Counted from the stretch's first letter, positions 1 to 5,260 are shown. The stretch is DNA of 5,260 nt from Kiritimatiellia bacterium (GCA_028822745.1 JAPKCZ010000187.1:1-5260); one strand, 5' to 3'. Notes: generated from the letters alone by a model not told the origin. Program-made: numbers and translations.

Positions 1-1406
1 CCCATCTCTGATTGGGCTCGCAACACAATCTGTGTATCAGGCCCTGGTCCAGCCCCTCTTGAAGTTTTTGGTATCTTCCAACTGAGAACAAAACCCTCTG
101 GCGGTTCTATGACTAAATCAAAAGCTCTATTTTGGTTAAAGGCGCCCCTGTCAAAGGCGCCTCTAAAGTTGAAATAGAATGGACCCCAGGCAAAACTTGA
201 GCCCGTATCAACAACGTTAAAGTTTCGCCAAGTAACATTATTATTACCTCTAATTAAATCACAATACTCTTCCCAGGTCATACCAGAGACATCGAAGCCG
301 CTGACTTCCGCTTGTGTCAATGTTTTGGGATCAAGCAGATTACCCGCTATTCCTACGAAACAATAATGACCTGTGCCTGGGATATCCGCTTGTAGCCATG
401 TGATGGGATCTGCAACCACCAGTCCATCACCGGTTGGTATGTCTACTGGATCTGTCGTATCTATGTAATTCCAATGGTCCGGTGTTACCAATGTAGATAC
501 CTCGCTCCAATACACGTCAGTCGTTACCTCAGTTGCGTCTTCATAGCCTTTGTTTTTATTGCGCACGTATATATAGTTGTCTTGTCCGGCTTCTGCTTGA
601 TAGCCCAGTGAGCTGTTGTCTGCTTCATTCGTCCCTCCAAAAGATGCGTCGGCATCGGCCACTAAAGACTGTCTTAAAATTATATCTGGACTTGCACTGA
701 TCGATCCGGAAGATGGGATTGTACCATCATCATTCACATCATCACGCAGGTAAATGTCGGTGGGAAAGCGTCTTTGGCTTAAGCTGTTAGTTTCATCGAC
801 TACAATAAACTCCATCATCATGCCTTTGTGTCCATGTTTGAAAATATGACAATGGGCTAGCCACCTTCCATAAACACCCCCCTCAGAAGTTGAGAAGTTG
901 GTGTCAACAAAGTCCCTATCTTCAACTTTGAACCGGTAGGTAACTCTATGATAAGCAGGAACATATATGACGTCTTGATATTCCACAAAATCCCATTCAT
1001 ATAATGTTTCATAAATATCGTTGGTATTTCTAAGTTCTATTCTTATGGGTTGAAATGAAAAACCATGAAGATGCCAAGGATGATCAGCGGAACCCGTTTG
1101 AGTTTCTACTGTCCACTCAACAACAGCGTCTTTTTGAACATATCTTGTATTGGCATAAGTACTTTGAAACGGTCCTGTATCGTCCCAGAATGCTTGAATA
1201 GCATTAATGCTTGGACCAACATCAGGTGTCAAAGTGATGTCGTAGTCTTGCATAATCTCATTTGTTGCAACCATGACACCAGCCGCTACCAGGTCTGCTA
1301 CTGTCGATGGAAAGTTCGTAATCACATCGGCTTCGGGGGTGTCTCTTAGATCTTCCAGTTGCTCACTTGCGTCAATAAGAGCATTTGCACGAAGCCCGGT
1401 TCCGGC
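1..1406 (-). pseudogene. Multicopper oxidase, C-terminal half plus Ig-like extension; in frame after the TAA, runs off the left edge
   Basis: Direct continuation, same frame, of the oxidase that starts at 2864: 468 codons without another stop up to base 1. Numbering the stop as codon 486, the third motif is H595-P-W-H598-L-H600 (1065-1082) and the fourth is H671-C-H673-IFK-H677-GHKG-M682 (819-854). From family knowledge, H595, C672, H677 and M682 form the type 1 copper site and the rest complete the trinuclear cluster, so every ligand expected in a three-domain oxidase is kept. After about residue 705 comes a non-oxidase extension: an acidic DDVNDDGT turn (708-715), SPDIILR (725-731), GQDNYIYVRN (760-769), GHYCF (832-836) and NNNVTWRNFNVVD (874-886). 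I read this as a CARDB-like or Ig-like beta-sandwich. No convincing ribosome site follows the TAA, so independent translation is unlikely. Labelled pseudogene because of the stop; it could instead be a sequencing error or a readthrough product. The C-terminus lies outside the window. Confidence 0.85.
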
Positions 1407-2864
1407 TTATATTGGGGCAGTTAAAACATAAGGGTCCCCTCCACTTGCCATGCCCTCAACATCGAAGATAGCAATTTCCAGGTCTTCAGGTGCCTCATCC
1501 TCCCAGTAGAGACCAGCAGCTTTCATTGGCTCTGATCGTTTTTTATTTATGACACTGAAACCATTTGCCCTTAAGGCAACCTCAACCCAACTTGGATCTA
1601 CTCGAAAAGCGACCATGACTCTAGAAGATGTCGGCAAGAGAAATTCACCTGTTAACATCTCGGTTGACTCTTGAACTGCTTGAAGACCTTCACCAGCAGG
1701 GTCGTCTACTTCGCCATCATCGGAGCCGTCTCTTTTTTGTATTCCCCTTAATCTCCAACCAACAACGGTGCCGTTCGTGCTTACGCCGTGTATACCGTCA
1801 TTAAATATTCCATTTGGTTGTCTTGCTTCGTTTAACAACCCACCTTCACCGCCTAGTCTATATAATGCTCCTGAGTGCTGCCAGTTTCCGGATGAACTTG
1901 TTTTGTAGGCTAAATGTATTTTGTAAAAACGATGCATACCGTTATTTGTCACATGAAACGCAACACTTTCGTTGGCCTTTAAAACGGTTGGCGCCGCATT
2001 GGTACGATGCCCTTCATGCCAAAACTGTTGGGAATTCCCGAGTGGATGGTTAAATGGGTAACCGTGAACACCATTAACCAGGATAGCATCACCAAAATTT
2101 TGGTTCATATTGCCACTACCTATCGCCATAATATTTCTGATGTAGACAGGGCCCACATGAGAGGCTATGTCTGCAAAAGGCACATAGTTACCTCCTGACG
2201 CTTCTCCCCTCTCATCTTGAAAAGAAAGATCTGATAAGGTTAGTACGAAAGTACGATCTTCATGTGGAATGACTTTTGCATCTCGAAGTGTAAGGGAAAC
2301 CGCATCATCGACAATCAGTGCACCATTTGCTCCCAGTGGGTTTTGAATCATGCTGTCCCAATGGGGATGGTACCAATACAGACCCGGTCGCACCAACCTG
2401 AACCTGTAAATGTAGTCGGTGCCTGGTTCGATAGGAGCTTGAGTTACAGGCGTTCCGTCATAAGCATTAGCGAGTTCCATACCATGCCAATGAACAACCA
2501 TGTCATCCATGAGGTGTTCGATAAATTGACCACCCGAAACATCAATTCTGTTTTGAATTTTAACACAAATGATATCCCCCACCTCACCTCGGATTGTAGG
2601 ACCAGGAATAAAGGGCACCCAACTACCGGCTGGATCATCGGGAGTTAGAACGATCCCATTTGAATCTATGTATTGATGGTAAGCTAATGACCACTGAACA
2701 CCTATAGCTCCTCCATAGTCCCACTCAACAGCTTGCAGTCTGAAGTTATAACAATCAGCATCGGATTCGGGTACATCACCAGATGCCACGGGCTCGGCCT
2801 GCGCGGCGCAGGGCAGCGAGACCAGCAACAGGAGGGCGGGTAACAGTAGCGAGCTCTTTTTCAT
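1407..2864 (-). CDS. Multicopper oxidase, N-terminal part, ended by an in-frame TAA (485 aa)
   Basis: Exported laccase-like multicopper oxidase, N-terminal part. Residues 1-23 are a Sec signal peptide (two Lys, Leu-rich core, cleavage likely after A21-Q22-A23); there is no lipobox. Domain 1 shows GPTIRGEVGD (88-97), the first copper motif H125-W-H127-G and the second, H166-P-H168, in YWYHPH. In known family members these supply type 2 and type 3 copper ligands. A middle cupredoxin-like domain follows (about 200-440, with AILVNGVHGYPF at 260-271 and a His-rich stretch). The frame stops at TAA 1409-1407 and continues open for 468 more codons that hold the other two motifs. As a 485-residue product it would lack the type 1 copper site and should not work as an oxidase. 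The ATG at 2864 is favoured by the signal peptide, with a modest AAGGGA (2880-2875) 10 nt upstream. The 427 residues between motifs 2 and 3 exceed the roughly 300 of CueO. Family assignment is firm; substrate is unknown. Confidence 0.9.
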   Translation of the reverse strand: MKKSSLLLPALLLLVSLPCAAQAEPVASGDVPESDADCYNFRLQAVEWDYGGAIGVQWSLAYHQYIDSNGIVLTPDDPAGSWVPFIPGPTIRGEVGDIICVKIQNRIDVSGGQFIEHLMDDMVVHWHGMELANAYDGTPVTQAPIEPGTDYIYRFRLVRPGLYWYHPHWDSMIQNPLGANGALIVDDAVSLTLRDAKVIPHEDRTFVLTLSDLSFQDERGEASGGNYVPFADIASHVGPVYIRNIMAIGSGNMNQNFGDAILVNGVHGYPFNHPLGNSQQFWHEGHRTNAAPTVLKANESVAFHVTNNGMHRFYKIHLAYKTSSSGNWQHSGALYRLGGEGGLLNEARQPNGIFNDGIHGVSTNGTVVGWRLRGIQKRDGSDDGEVDDPAGEGLQAVQESTEMLTGEFLLPTSSRVMVAFRVDPSWVEVALRANGFSVINKKRSEPMKAAGLYWEDEAPEDLEIAIFDVEGMASGGDPYVLTAPI

Positions 2865-2874
2865 GGCGTTATAG

Positions 2875-2880
2875 TCCCTT
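2875..2880 (-). promoter_or_regulatory. Probable ribosome binding site of the multicopper oxidase
   Basis: On the minus strand AAGGGA lies 10 nt before the ATG at 2864. Spacing is slightly long and the match to a consensus Shine-Dalgarno is partial. It still supports this start, because the signal peptide begins exactly here. Confidence 0.5.
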
Positions 2881-2893
2881 CTTCGAGGCGTAA

Positions 2894-2950
2894 CATCGAC
2901 TCGTGCTAAAATATATTTCAGCCACCATCGACATTGCTTCCCATGTCGAT
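2894..2950 (-). promoter_or_regulatory. Operator-like dyad and half-sites upstream of the oxidase
   Basis: A perfect 8-bp inverted repeat, ATCGACAT (2927-2934) and ATGTCGAT (2943-2950), is separated by 8 bp. A third half-site CATCGAC recurs as a direct repeat at 2894-2900, 32 bp from the copy at 2926-2932. Between them is an AT-rich stretch with a possible -10, TATATT (minus strand, 2915-2910), but no good -35. The missing -35 falls where the dyad sits, which would suit an activator-dependent promoter. That is inference; the regulator is not identifiable. Confidence 0.4.
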
Positions 2951-2967
2951 CCCTCCAACAGCGGACG

Positions 2968-2997
2968 AACCGTAATTCCGAATTACGTTGCTCCTAC
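2968..2997 (-). repeat. 17-bp odd-centred palindrome with a GTAGGAGC head (operator or REP-like)
   Basis: Arms CGTAATTC (2971-2978) and GAATTACG (2980-2987) are perfectly complementary around one base (2979). With one bulged base the pairing extends by two pairs. On the minus strand the palindrome is preceded by GTAGGAGC (2997-2990), a layout like gammaproteobacterial REP elements, in which a GTAG/GTAGGAGC head precedes a hairpin. It could equally be a second operator of the oxidase, about 105-125 bp before its ATG. Only one copy is visible here, so the choice is open. Confidence 0.45.
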
Positions 2998-3093
2998 AAA
3001 CAGCGTCAGTCTCCGAATCCAGTTTGCCCGCCCCGGGGATGCCCAGCAAGGGAAAAGCCGGAAAAAGTTCGCCCGGGGCTGGTTCCCTTTGAT

Positions 3094-3359
3094 CTGGGGT
3101 CAGCCTTCCATTTTCCAATTAAGGTGCCCACGAGAAAACAAGAGTGACGATCGCGGCTCTTGACCACGATTGCTTATACGACCTCTTGCCCAACACTTTT
3201 TAAGGTCTGACCTCAATATTCAACATCCTAATTGCTTTGCGTACGAATCTTTGTTGAATGCCTGCTGTCGATCTCGTGTTCGCACCGTGACAGGGCCTGG
3301 GAACTACAAAGGCAGGCGATCCCAAAAGACCAAAATGGAAATTGGAAGGCTGACCCCAG
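3094..3359. repeat. 266-bp segment bounded by 16-bp perfect inverted repeats (MITE-like)
   Basis: CTGGGGTCAGCCTTCC at 3094-3109 is matched by its exact reverse complement at 3344-3359. Inside each arm the similarity continues imperfectly through A/T-rich ATTTTCC and AATTTCC blocks, so each arm is about 25 bp. A related AAGGTCTGACCTC lies inside at 3203-3215. No transposase is present between the arms and I see no clear target-site duplication. This fits a non-autonomous element or two inverted copies of a dispersed repeat. ORFs across it look spurious. Confidence 0.5.
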
Positions 3360-3400
3360 TGGTTCTCTACGCCAGGCAGTCTTCGTTCTACGCTGCGCTG

Positions 3401-3652
3401 CTAGAGGTGCTTGCTGATAAATGCTCGGCCGGAATGGGTTTTCAGGTAGCGTTCATAGTCGAGAGCACGTTGACGGTCTGAAAACGACGTACATGTTCGA
3501 TACGCCCAAGGGCGGTAAGGCTTTGTGCTGGGTACCGCGCCGGCATTGTGATGTTGGAGTCTATCTGCAAGATCCTAGGTGAACCCAATGTAATAGCGAC
3601 CAAGGTATGATTGACTATCGATGATATAGACGTAGTGGAATCCGGTCTGCAT
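3401..3652 (-). pseudogene. Small GIY-YIG nuclease-domain protein with one in-frame TAG (83 codons)
   Basis: Translating from ATG 3652 gives a complete GIY-YIG domain of the short stand-alone (UPF0213/YhbQ-like) type, broken only by TAG at codon 26 (3577-3575). Visible family marks are HYVYII (6-11) for the GIY strand, GRYYIGFT (18-25) for the YIG strand, the catalytic-type Arg in DLADRL (27-32), HHNAG (34-38), PYRPW (45-49), and the metal-binding-type Glu in ALDYERYLK (63-71) followed by SGRAFISKHL (74-83). The frame then ends at TAG 3403-3401, where family members normally end. Known relatives are about 80-100 residues, so nothing but the stop codon is missing. Such proteins are DNA-nuclease-like, but the role of these short members is poorly defined. 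The usual residue at the stop site varies (S, D, E, Q, K), so CAG to TAG is possible. The gene sits among repeats and next to an 8-G run. Pseudogene is the likeliest status; misread base or suppression cannot be excluded. Confidence 0.8.
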
Positions 3653-3696
3653 GTCGCCCCCCCCGGGTTGTGATGTCTTATAAATAGAATCAGGGT

Positions 3697-3824
3697 AAGC
3701 GTTAAGCTTAGCTTTACAGAAACCCAGAGCGCGCTCCGCGCTGCAGAAAAGCGGTGACTCCGTCTGAGCTTTGGATTCGCGCGGAGCGCGCAGCAGACTT
3801 GAGGATCTACAAAGCTTAACGGTT
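3697..3824. repeat. 128-bp symmetric nested inverted repeat (long imperfect hairpin)
   Basis: Three collinear complementary pairs share one centre. The outer pair is 3697-3709 with 3812-3824 (13 bp, one mismatch, core CGTTAAGCTT). The middle pair is 3729-3741 with 3779-3791 (13 bp perfect, GCGCGCTCCGCGC). The inner pair is AAAGC 3748-3752 with GCTTT 3768-3772. Gaps between the pairs are almost equal on both sides (19 and 20, then 6 and 6), and the loop is 15 nt. There is no T-run as in an intrinsic terminator. It may be a REP/BIME-type or palindromic mobile element, or a structured RNA region between the tRNA and the GIY-YIG remnant. Confidence 0.55.
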
Positions 3825-3981
3825 ACGAATCCGGCGCTGTTCTATGCGCACCCTATGGAAATTGATTGGCGTGCCAGGCGTAGTTCGTAGCGCTATTATA
3901 AGCCCCGCTTCGCGTTGTCGCCGAGGCTCCTAGCGACGCGGCGCAGCCAATCGTAGCCACGAGCGCAGCGAGGACGCAGAT
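3825..3981. other. GC-rich non-coding stretch downstream of the tRNA
   Basis: No credible gene was found. A 7-bp inverted repeat, GCCAATC (3946-3952) with GATTGGC (3979-3985), reaches into the tRNA 3' end (CCA and discriminator base). On the minus strand a further imperfect GC-rich hairpin can be drawn from CGCGT and ACGCG arms around 3912-3938. These may help 3' processing or termination of the tRNA transcript, but no T-run is present. Confidence 0.35.
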
Positions 3982-4072
3982 TGGCGGAGGGGAAGGGATT
4001 CGAACCCCTGGTACCACAATGCAGTACAACAGATTTCGAGTCTGCCGCCTTCGTCCACTCAGCCACCCCTCC
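3982..4072 (-). tRNA. tRNA-Ser (anticodon CGA, decodes UCG)
   Basis: A 91-nt class II tRNA with the CCA end encoded. The acceptor stem is GGAGGGG with CCCCTCC, and the discriminator is G, as expected for serine. The anticodon stem is GCAGA with TCTGT and the loop is CTCGAAA, which places anticodon CGA at 4038-4036. A long variable arm (TGTAC with GTAC-type stem) separates it from a T arm with loop TTCGAAT, closed by AGGGG and CCCTT. The long variable arm and anticodon identify serine. It is transcribed in the same direction as the secretion genes upstream but has its own promoter candidate. The anticodon is not CUA or UUA, so this tRNA is not itself a suppressor of the TAG and TAA stops found further on. 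Confidence 0.97.
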
Positions 4073-4113
4073 GGTGGGTTGTGTCGATATGATGTGCTTA
4101 TTTGAAGGCGGCA

Positions 4114-4142
4114 AAGATACAGAGTGCCTTTTCAGAAGTCAA
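4114..4142 (-). promoter_or_regulatory. Sigma70-type promoter of tRNA-Ser
   Basis: On the minus strand TTGACT (4142-4137) and TATCTT (4119-4114) are separated by exactly 17 nt. Transcription would begin near 4107, leaving a leader of about 35 nt before the tRNA 5' end at 4072. Good -35, fair -10 and ideal spacing make this the best promoter in the window. Confidence 0.65.
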
Positions 4143-4266
4143 ACTTTCACGGTCATATCGTGACAAAGCAGCCCGTTTGCATCATTTGGACATTGGGATT
4201 CGATAGATGATAGACAAGTTTCACCACGGGGTTTCGGAGACACCGGGACGACAGAATGGTCGTGAA

Positions 4267-4770
4267 TCATTTTTTCGAAATGCTGGACATCTCAAGCACG
4301 GCACTCGCGTAGCCGGGCTTTGACGCCGATGCACTGATCCGAATTTCTTCCAACCGCCAAGGCGGATCCGTTTTTTCGGCAATACGTACAAAGCGCATCA
4401 ACGCGGGCAAGGGTACATTCTGAAACGACAGGGCTTTGCGCTGCTGGCTCCATCCGAGCGCAGCTGGCGTTTTCAAGTTTCGCACATCATTAGGCGGAAA
4501 CTCGCTCAACGATGCTTTCAATAACGAATGAATGGGAACAATAGGTTCGGCGGCCATCGCCGCCAGCACGCTCCGGCGCTCGCGAAGGGATTCCGCCTCC
4601 GCAACCAACACACGTGCCGTTTCTGTCCATTTCGCCTGTTGCCGCATCTCGTCCAAGGCCGTCTTGGATGCCGTTCGGGAACGCATATTGGCAAGCACCC
4701 CTGAAAGCAGGATGAGCGCAGCCAGCCAATACAGAGGTCGACACATAATAAAGGCGAGAACGCGCTTCAT
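4267..4770 (-). CDS. PilO/GspM-like inner-membrane assembly protein (167 aa)
   Basis: Bitopic inner-membrane protein of the PilO/GspM type, a partner of PilN/GspL in the assembly platform of type IV pili or type II secretion. A short basic N-terminus is followed by one membrane segment (about residues 13-28, YWLAALILLSGVLA), then a charged helix with coiled-coil character (about 35-75). The periplasmic ferredoxin-like domain (about 85-165) shows LSFQNVPLPALMRFVRIAEKT, then a strand WRLEEIRISAS and a final strand YASAVLEMSSI, the usual beta-alpha-beta-beta order. The start at 4770 is chosen over the in-frame ATG at 4833: GGAGGT (4782-4777) lies 6 nt before it, the ATG overlaps the upstream stop as ATGA, and the membrane segment follows at the expected distance. 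It ends in TGA. No further secretion gene follows before the tRNA, so this looks like the end of its operon. Similarity is by fold pattern, not strong motif, so the exact family (PilO or GspM) is undecided. Confidence 0.7.
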   Translation of the reverse strand: MKRVLAFIMCRPLYWLAALILLSGVLANMRSRTASKTALDEMRQQAKWTETARVLVAEAESLRERRSVLAAMAAEPIVPIHSLLKASLSEFPPNDVRNLKTPAALGWSQQRKALSFQNVPLPALMRFVRIAEKTDPPWRLEEIRISASASKPGYASAVLEMSSISKK

Positions 4771-5260
4771 GGTCGCACCTCCGTCGACAACACAAACGGT
4801 TGCGGCGTGGCCTCTGCCGCACCCTCCGGCCACGTCAGCGTCGTCTTGTATCCCAGGGTCTGCGTCGCCTCTGCAAGTCTATCACAGGCGTCGCCCTGCT
4901 CAGCTTCGCCGTTCAACACCCACTCGGTGCGCGACAATCGGAATTCGTGAATTTTCAACGAGGCCGCTTCGGATTCGAAAATTAAACGATGCAGGGCAAT
5001 GGTCAAGGAGGGCTCGACGGCATACGAAACGGGCTGAAACGCCGCCGCATCTGCCTTTAATGATGCACGTGCAATGGAAAGCGCTTGCTCGCCCTGCGCG
5101 GCGCCAACCGGCTGGTCGGTTGCGCGGGACACCAGCGCCATGAACTGCGTCCGTGCGCCATGGCGCGCCTGAGATGCCAAATGCAGGCCCCACCCGGCTT
5201 GGGCCCAGAGCAGCAGGCCGATGACGCCCATGACCATCGCCATACGGCTGTCCGCTTTCG
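4767..5260 (-). CDS. PilN/GspL-like inner-membrane protein, 5' end outside the window
   Basis: The frame is open to the right edge (five more codons, K-A-D-S-R, before the first ATG at 5243), so this is probably the C-terminal part of a longer protein. That ATG has no good ribosome site and would place a membrane helix at the very N-terminus. Visible order: a membrane segment (AMVMGVIGLLLWAQAGWGL), a helical linker rich in Ala, Arg and Gln, then a compact alpha/beta domain whose segments SLTIALHRLIFESE, ASLKIHEFRLSRTEWVLNGEA, CDRLAEATQTLGY and PFVLSTEV suit the periplasmic ferredoxin-like fold of PilN and GspL C-termini. In those families a cytoplasmic part precedes the membrane helix and contacts the secretion ATPase or PilM. 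The gene overlaps the PilO/GspM-like gene by 4 bp (ATGA), and the gene order (N/L then O/M) matches pilus and type II secretion operons. Family call rests on architecture and order. Confidence 0.6.
   Translation of the reverse strand, partial: KADSRMAMVMGVIGLLLWAQAGWGLHLASQARHGARTQFMALVSRATDQPVGAAQGEQALSIARASLKADAAAFQPVSYAVEPSLTIALHRLIFESEAASLKIHEFRLSRTEWVLNGEAEQGDACDRLAEATQTLGYKTTLTWPEGAAEATPQPFVLSTEVRP
4777..4782 (-). promoter_or_regulatory. Shine-Dalgarno deciding the start of the PilO/GspM-like gene
   Basis: GGAGGT on the minus strand lies 6 nt upstream of the ATG at 4770 and inside the end of the preceding gene. With the 4-bp ATGA overlap this is a typical translational-coupling arrangement. 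Confidence 0.75.

Noticed and set aside
2444..2648. Open frames inside the oxidase on both strands (for example 2262-2648 plus and 2444-2638 minus)
   Set aside because: They overlap the conserved oxidase copper-domain region in other frames and show no family marks; the oxidase frame explains the region.
2903..3163. Plus-strand open frame of 86 codons and the minus frame 2918-3118
   Set aside because: Both run across palindromes and the left inverted repeat, have no ribosome site, domain or coherent composition, and look like translated repeat sequence.
3170..3481. Plus-strand open frame of 103 codons
   Set aside because: It crosses the right inverted repeat and lies antisense to the GIY-YIG frame, whose motifs are clear; no recognisable protein feature.
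2865..3981. CRISPR array
   Set aside because: The repeats here are inverted and few; there are no regularly spaced direct repeats and no cas genes.
4036..4038. tRNA-Ser as a nonsense suppressor that could read the TAG or TAA
   Set aside because: The anticodon is CGA, complementary to UCG; reading UAG would need CUA.
3896..4163. Open frames over the tRNA (72 codons minus, 60 codons plus)
   Set aside because: They are translations of the tRNA-Ser gene and its flanks.
4248..4263. Hairpin (ACGAC, 6-nt loop, GTCGT) just after the PilO/GspM-like stop as a terminator
   Set aside because: Only 5 bp and no T-run follows on the minus strand, so it does not qualify as an intrinsic terminator.
4771..4833. 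Upstream ATG at 4833 as start of the PilO/GspM-like gene
   Set aside because: It adds 21 Gly/Cys-rich residues that overlap the previous gene; the ATG at 4770 has a good Shine-Dalgarno and the ATGA overlap.
4532..5143. Plus-strand open frame of 203 codons
   Set aside because: Arg/Ser/Pro-rich antisense shadow of the coupled PilN/GspL-like and PilO/GspM-like genes, which have proper starts, overlap and fold patterns.

Overview
The window reads as a bacterial chromosome segment in which every gene I can support lies on the minus strand. The right end (4267-5260) is a translationally coupled pair of inner-membrane, pilus or type II secretion assembly proteins (PilN/GspL-like, then PilO/GspM-like), so the host is a diderm. 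A promoter-linked tRNA-Ser(CGA) with an encoded CCA end follows at 3982-4072. The taxon cannot be fixed: a proteobacterium or a PVC-group bacterium would both fit.

The left half (1-2864) is one very long multicopper oxidase reading frame of at least 954 codons that runs off the left edge. It carries a signal peptide, all four copper-binding motifs and a C-terminal Ig-like extension. A single in-frame TAA at codon 486 cuts it in two. The trinuclear-centre motifs of domain 1 lie before the stop. The whole type 1 copper site lies after it. The mature part is visibly more AT-rich than the signal peptide and than the right-hand operon, which suggests transfer.

The middle (2865-3981) is repeat-rich. 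It holds two dyads upstream of the oxidase, one of them possibly REP-like. A pair of 16-bp perfect inverted repeats bounds a 266-bp segment. A symmetric nested hairpin element spans 128 bp. It also holds a small gene that a plain ORF scan misses: a full-length GIY-YIG nuclease domain protein (3401-3652, minus) broken by one in-frame TAG at codon 26.

The most notable point is that two unrelated genes in 3.7 kb each carry exactly one in-frame stop (TAA, TAG) in an otherwise intact frame, and each is one C-to-T change from a glutamine codon. Decay of accessory genes is the plain explanation. Sequencing error or suppression are alternatives. The two secretion genes end in TGA, and the GIY-YIG gene ends in TAG at its normal family end, which argues against simple TAG reassignment.
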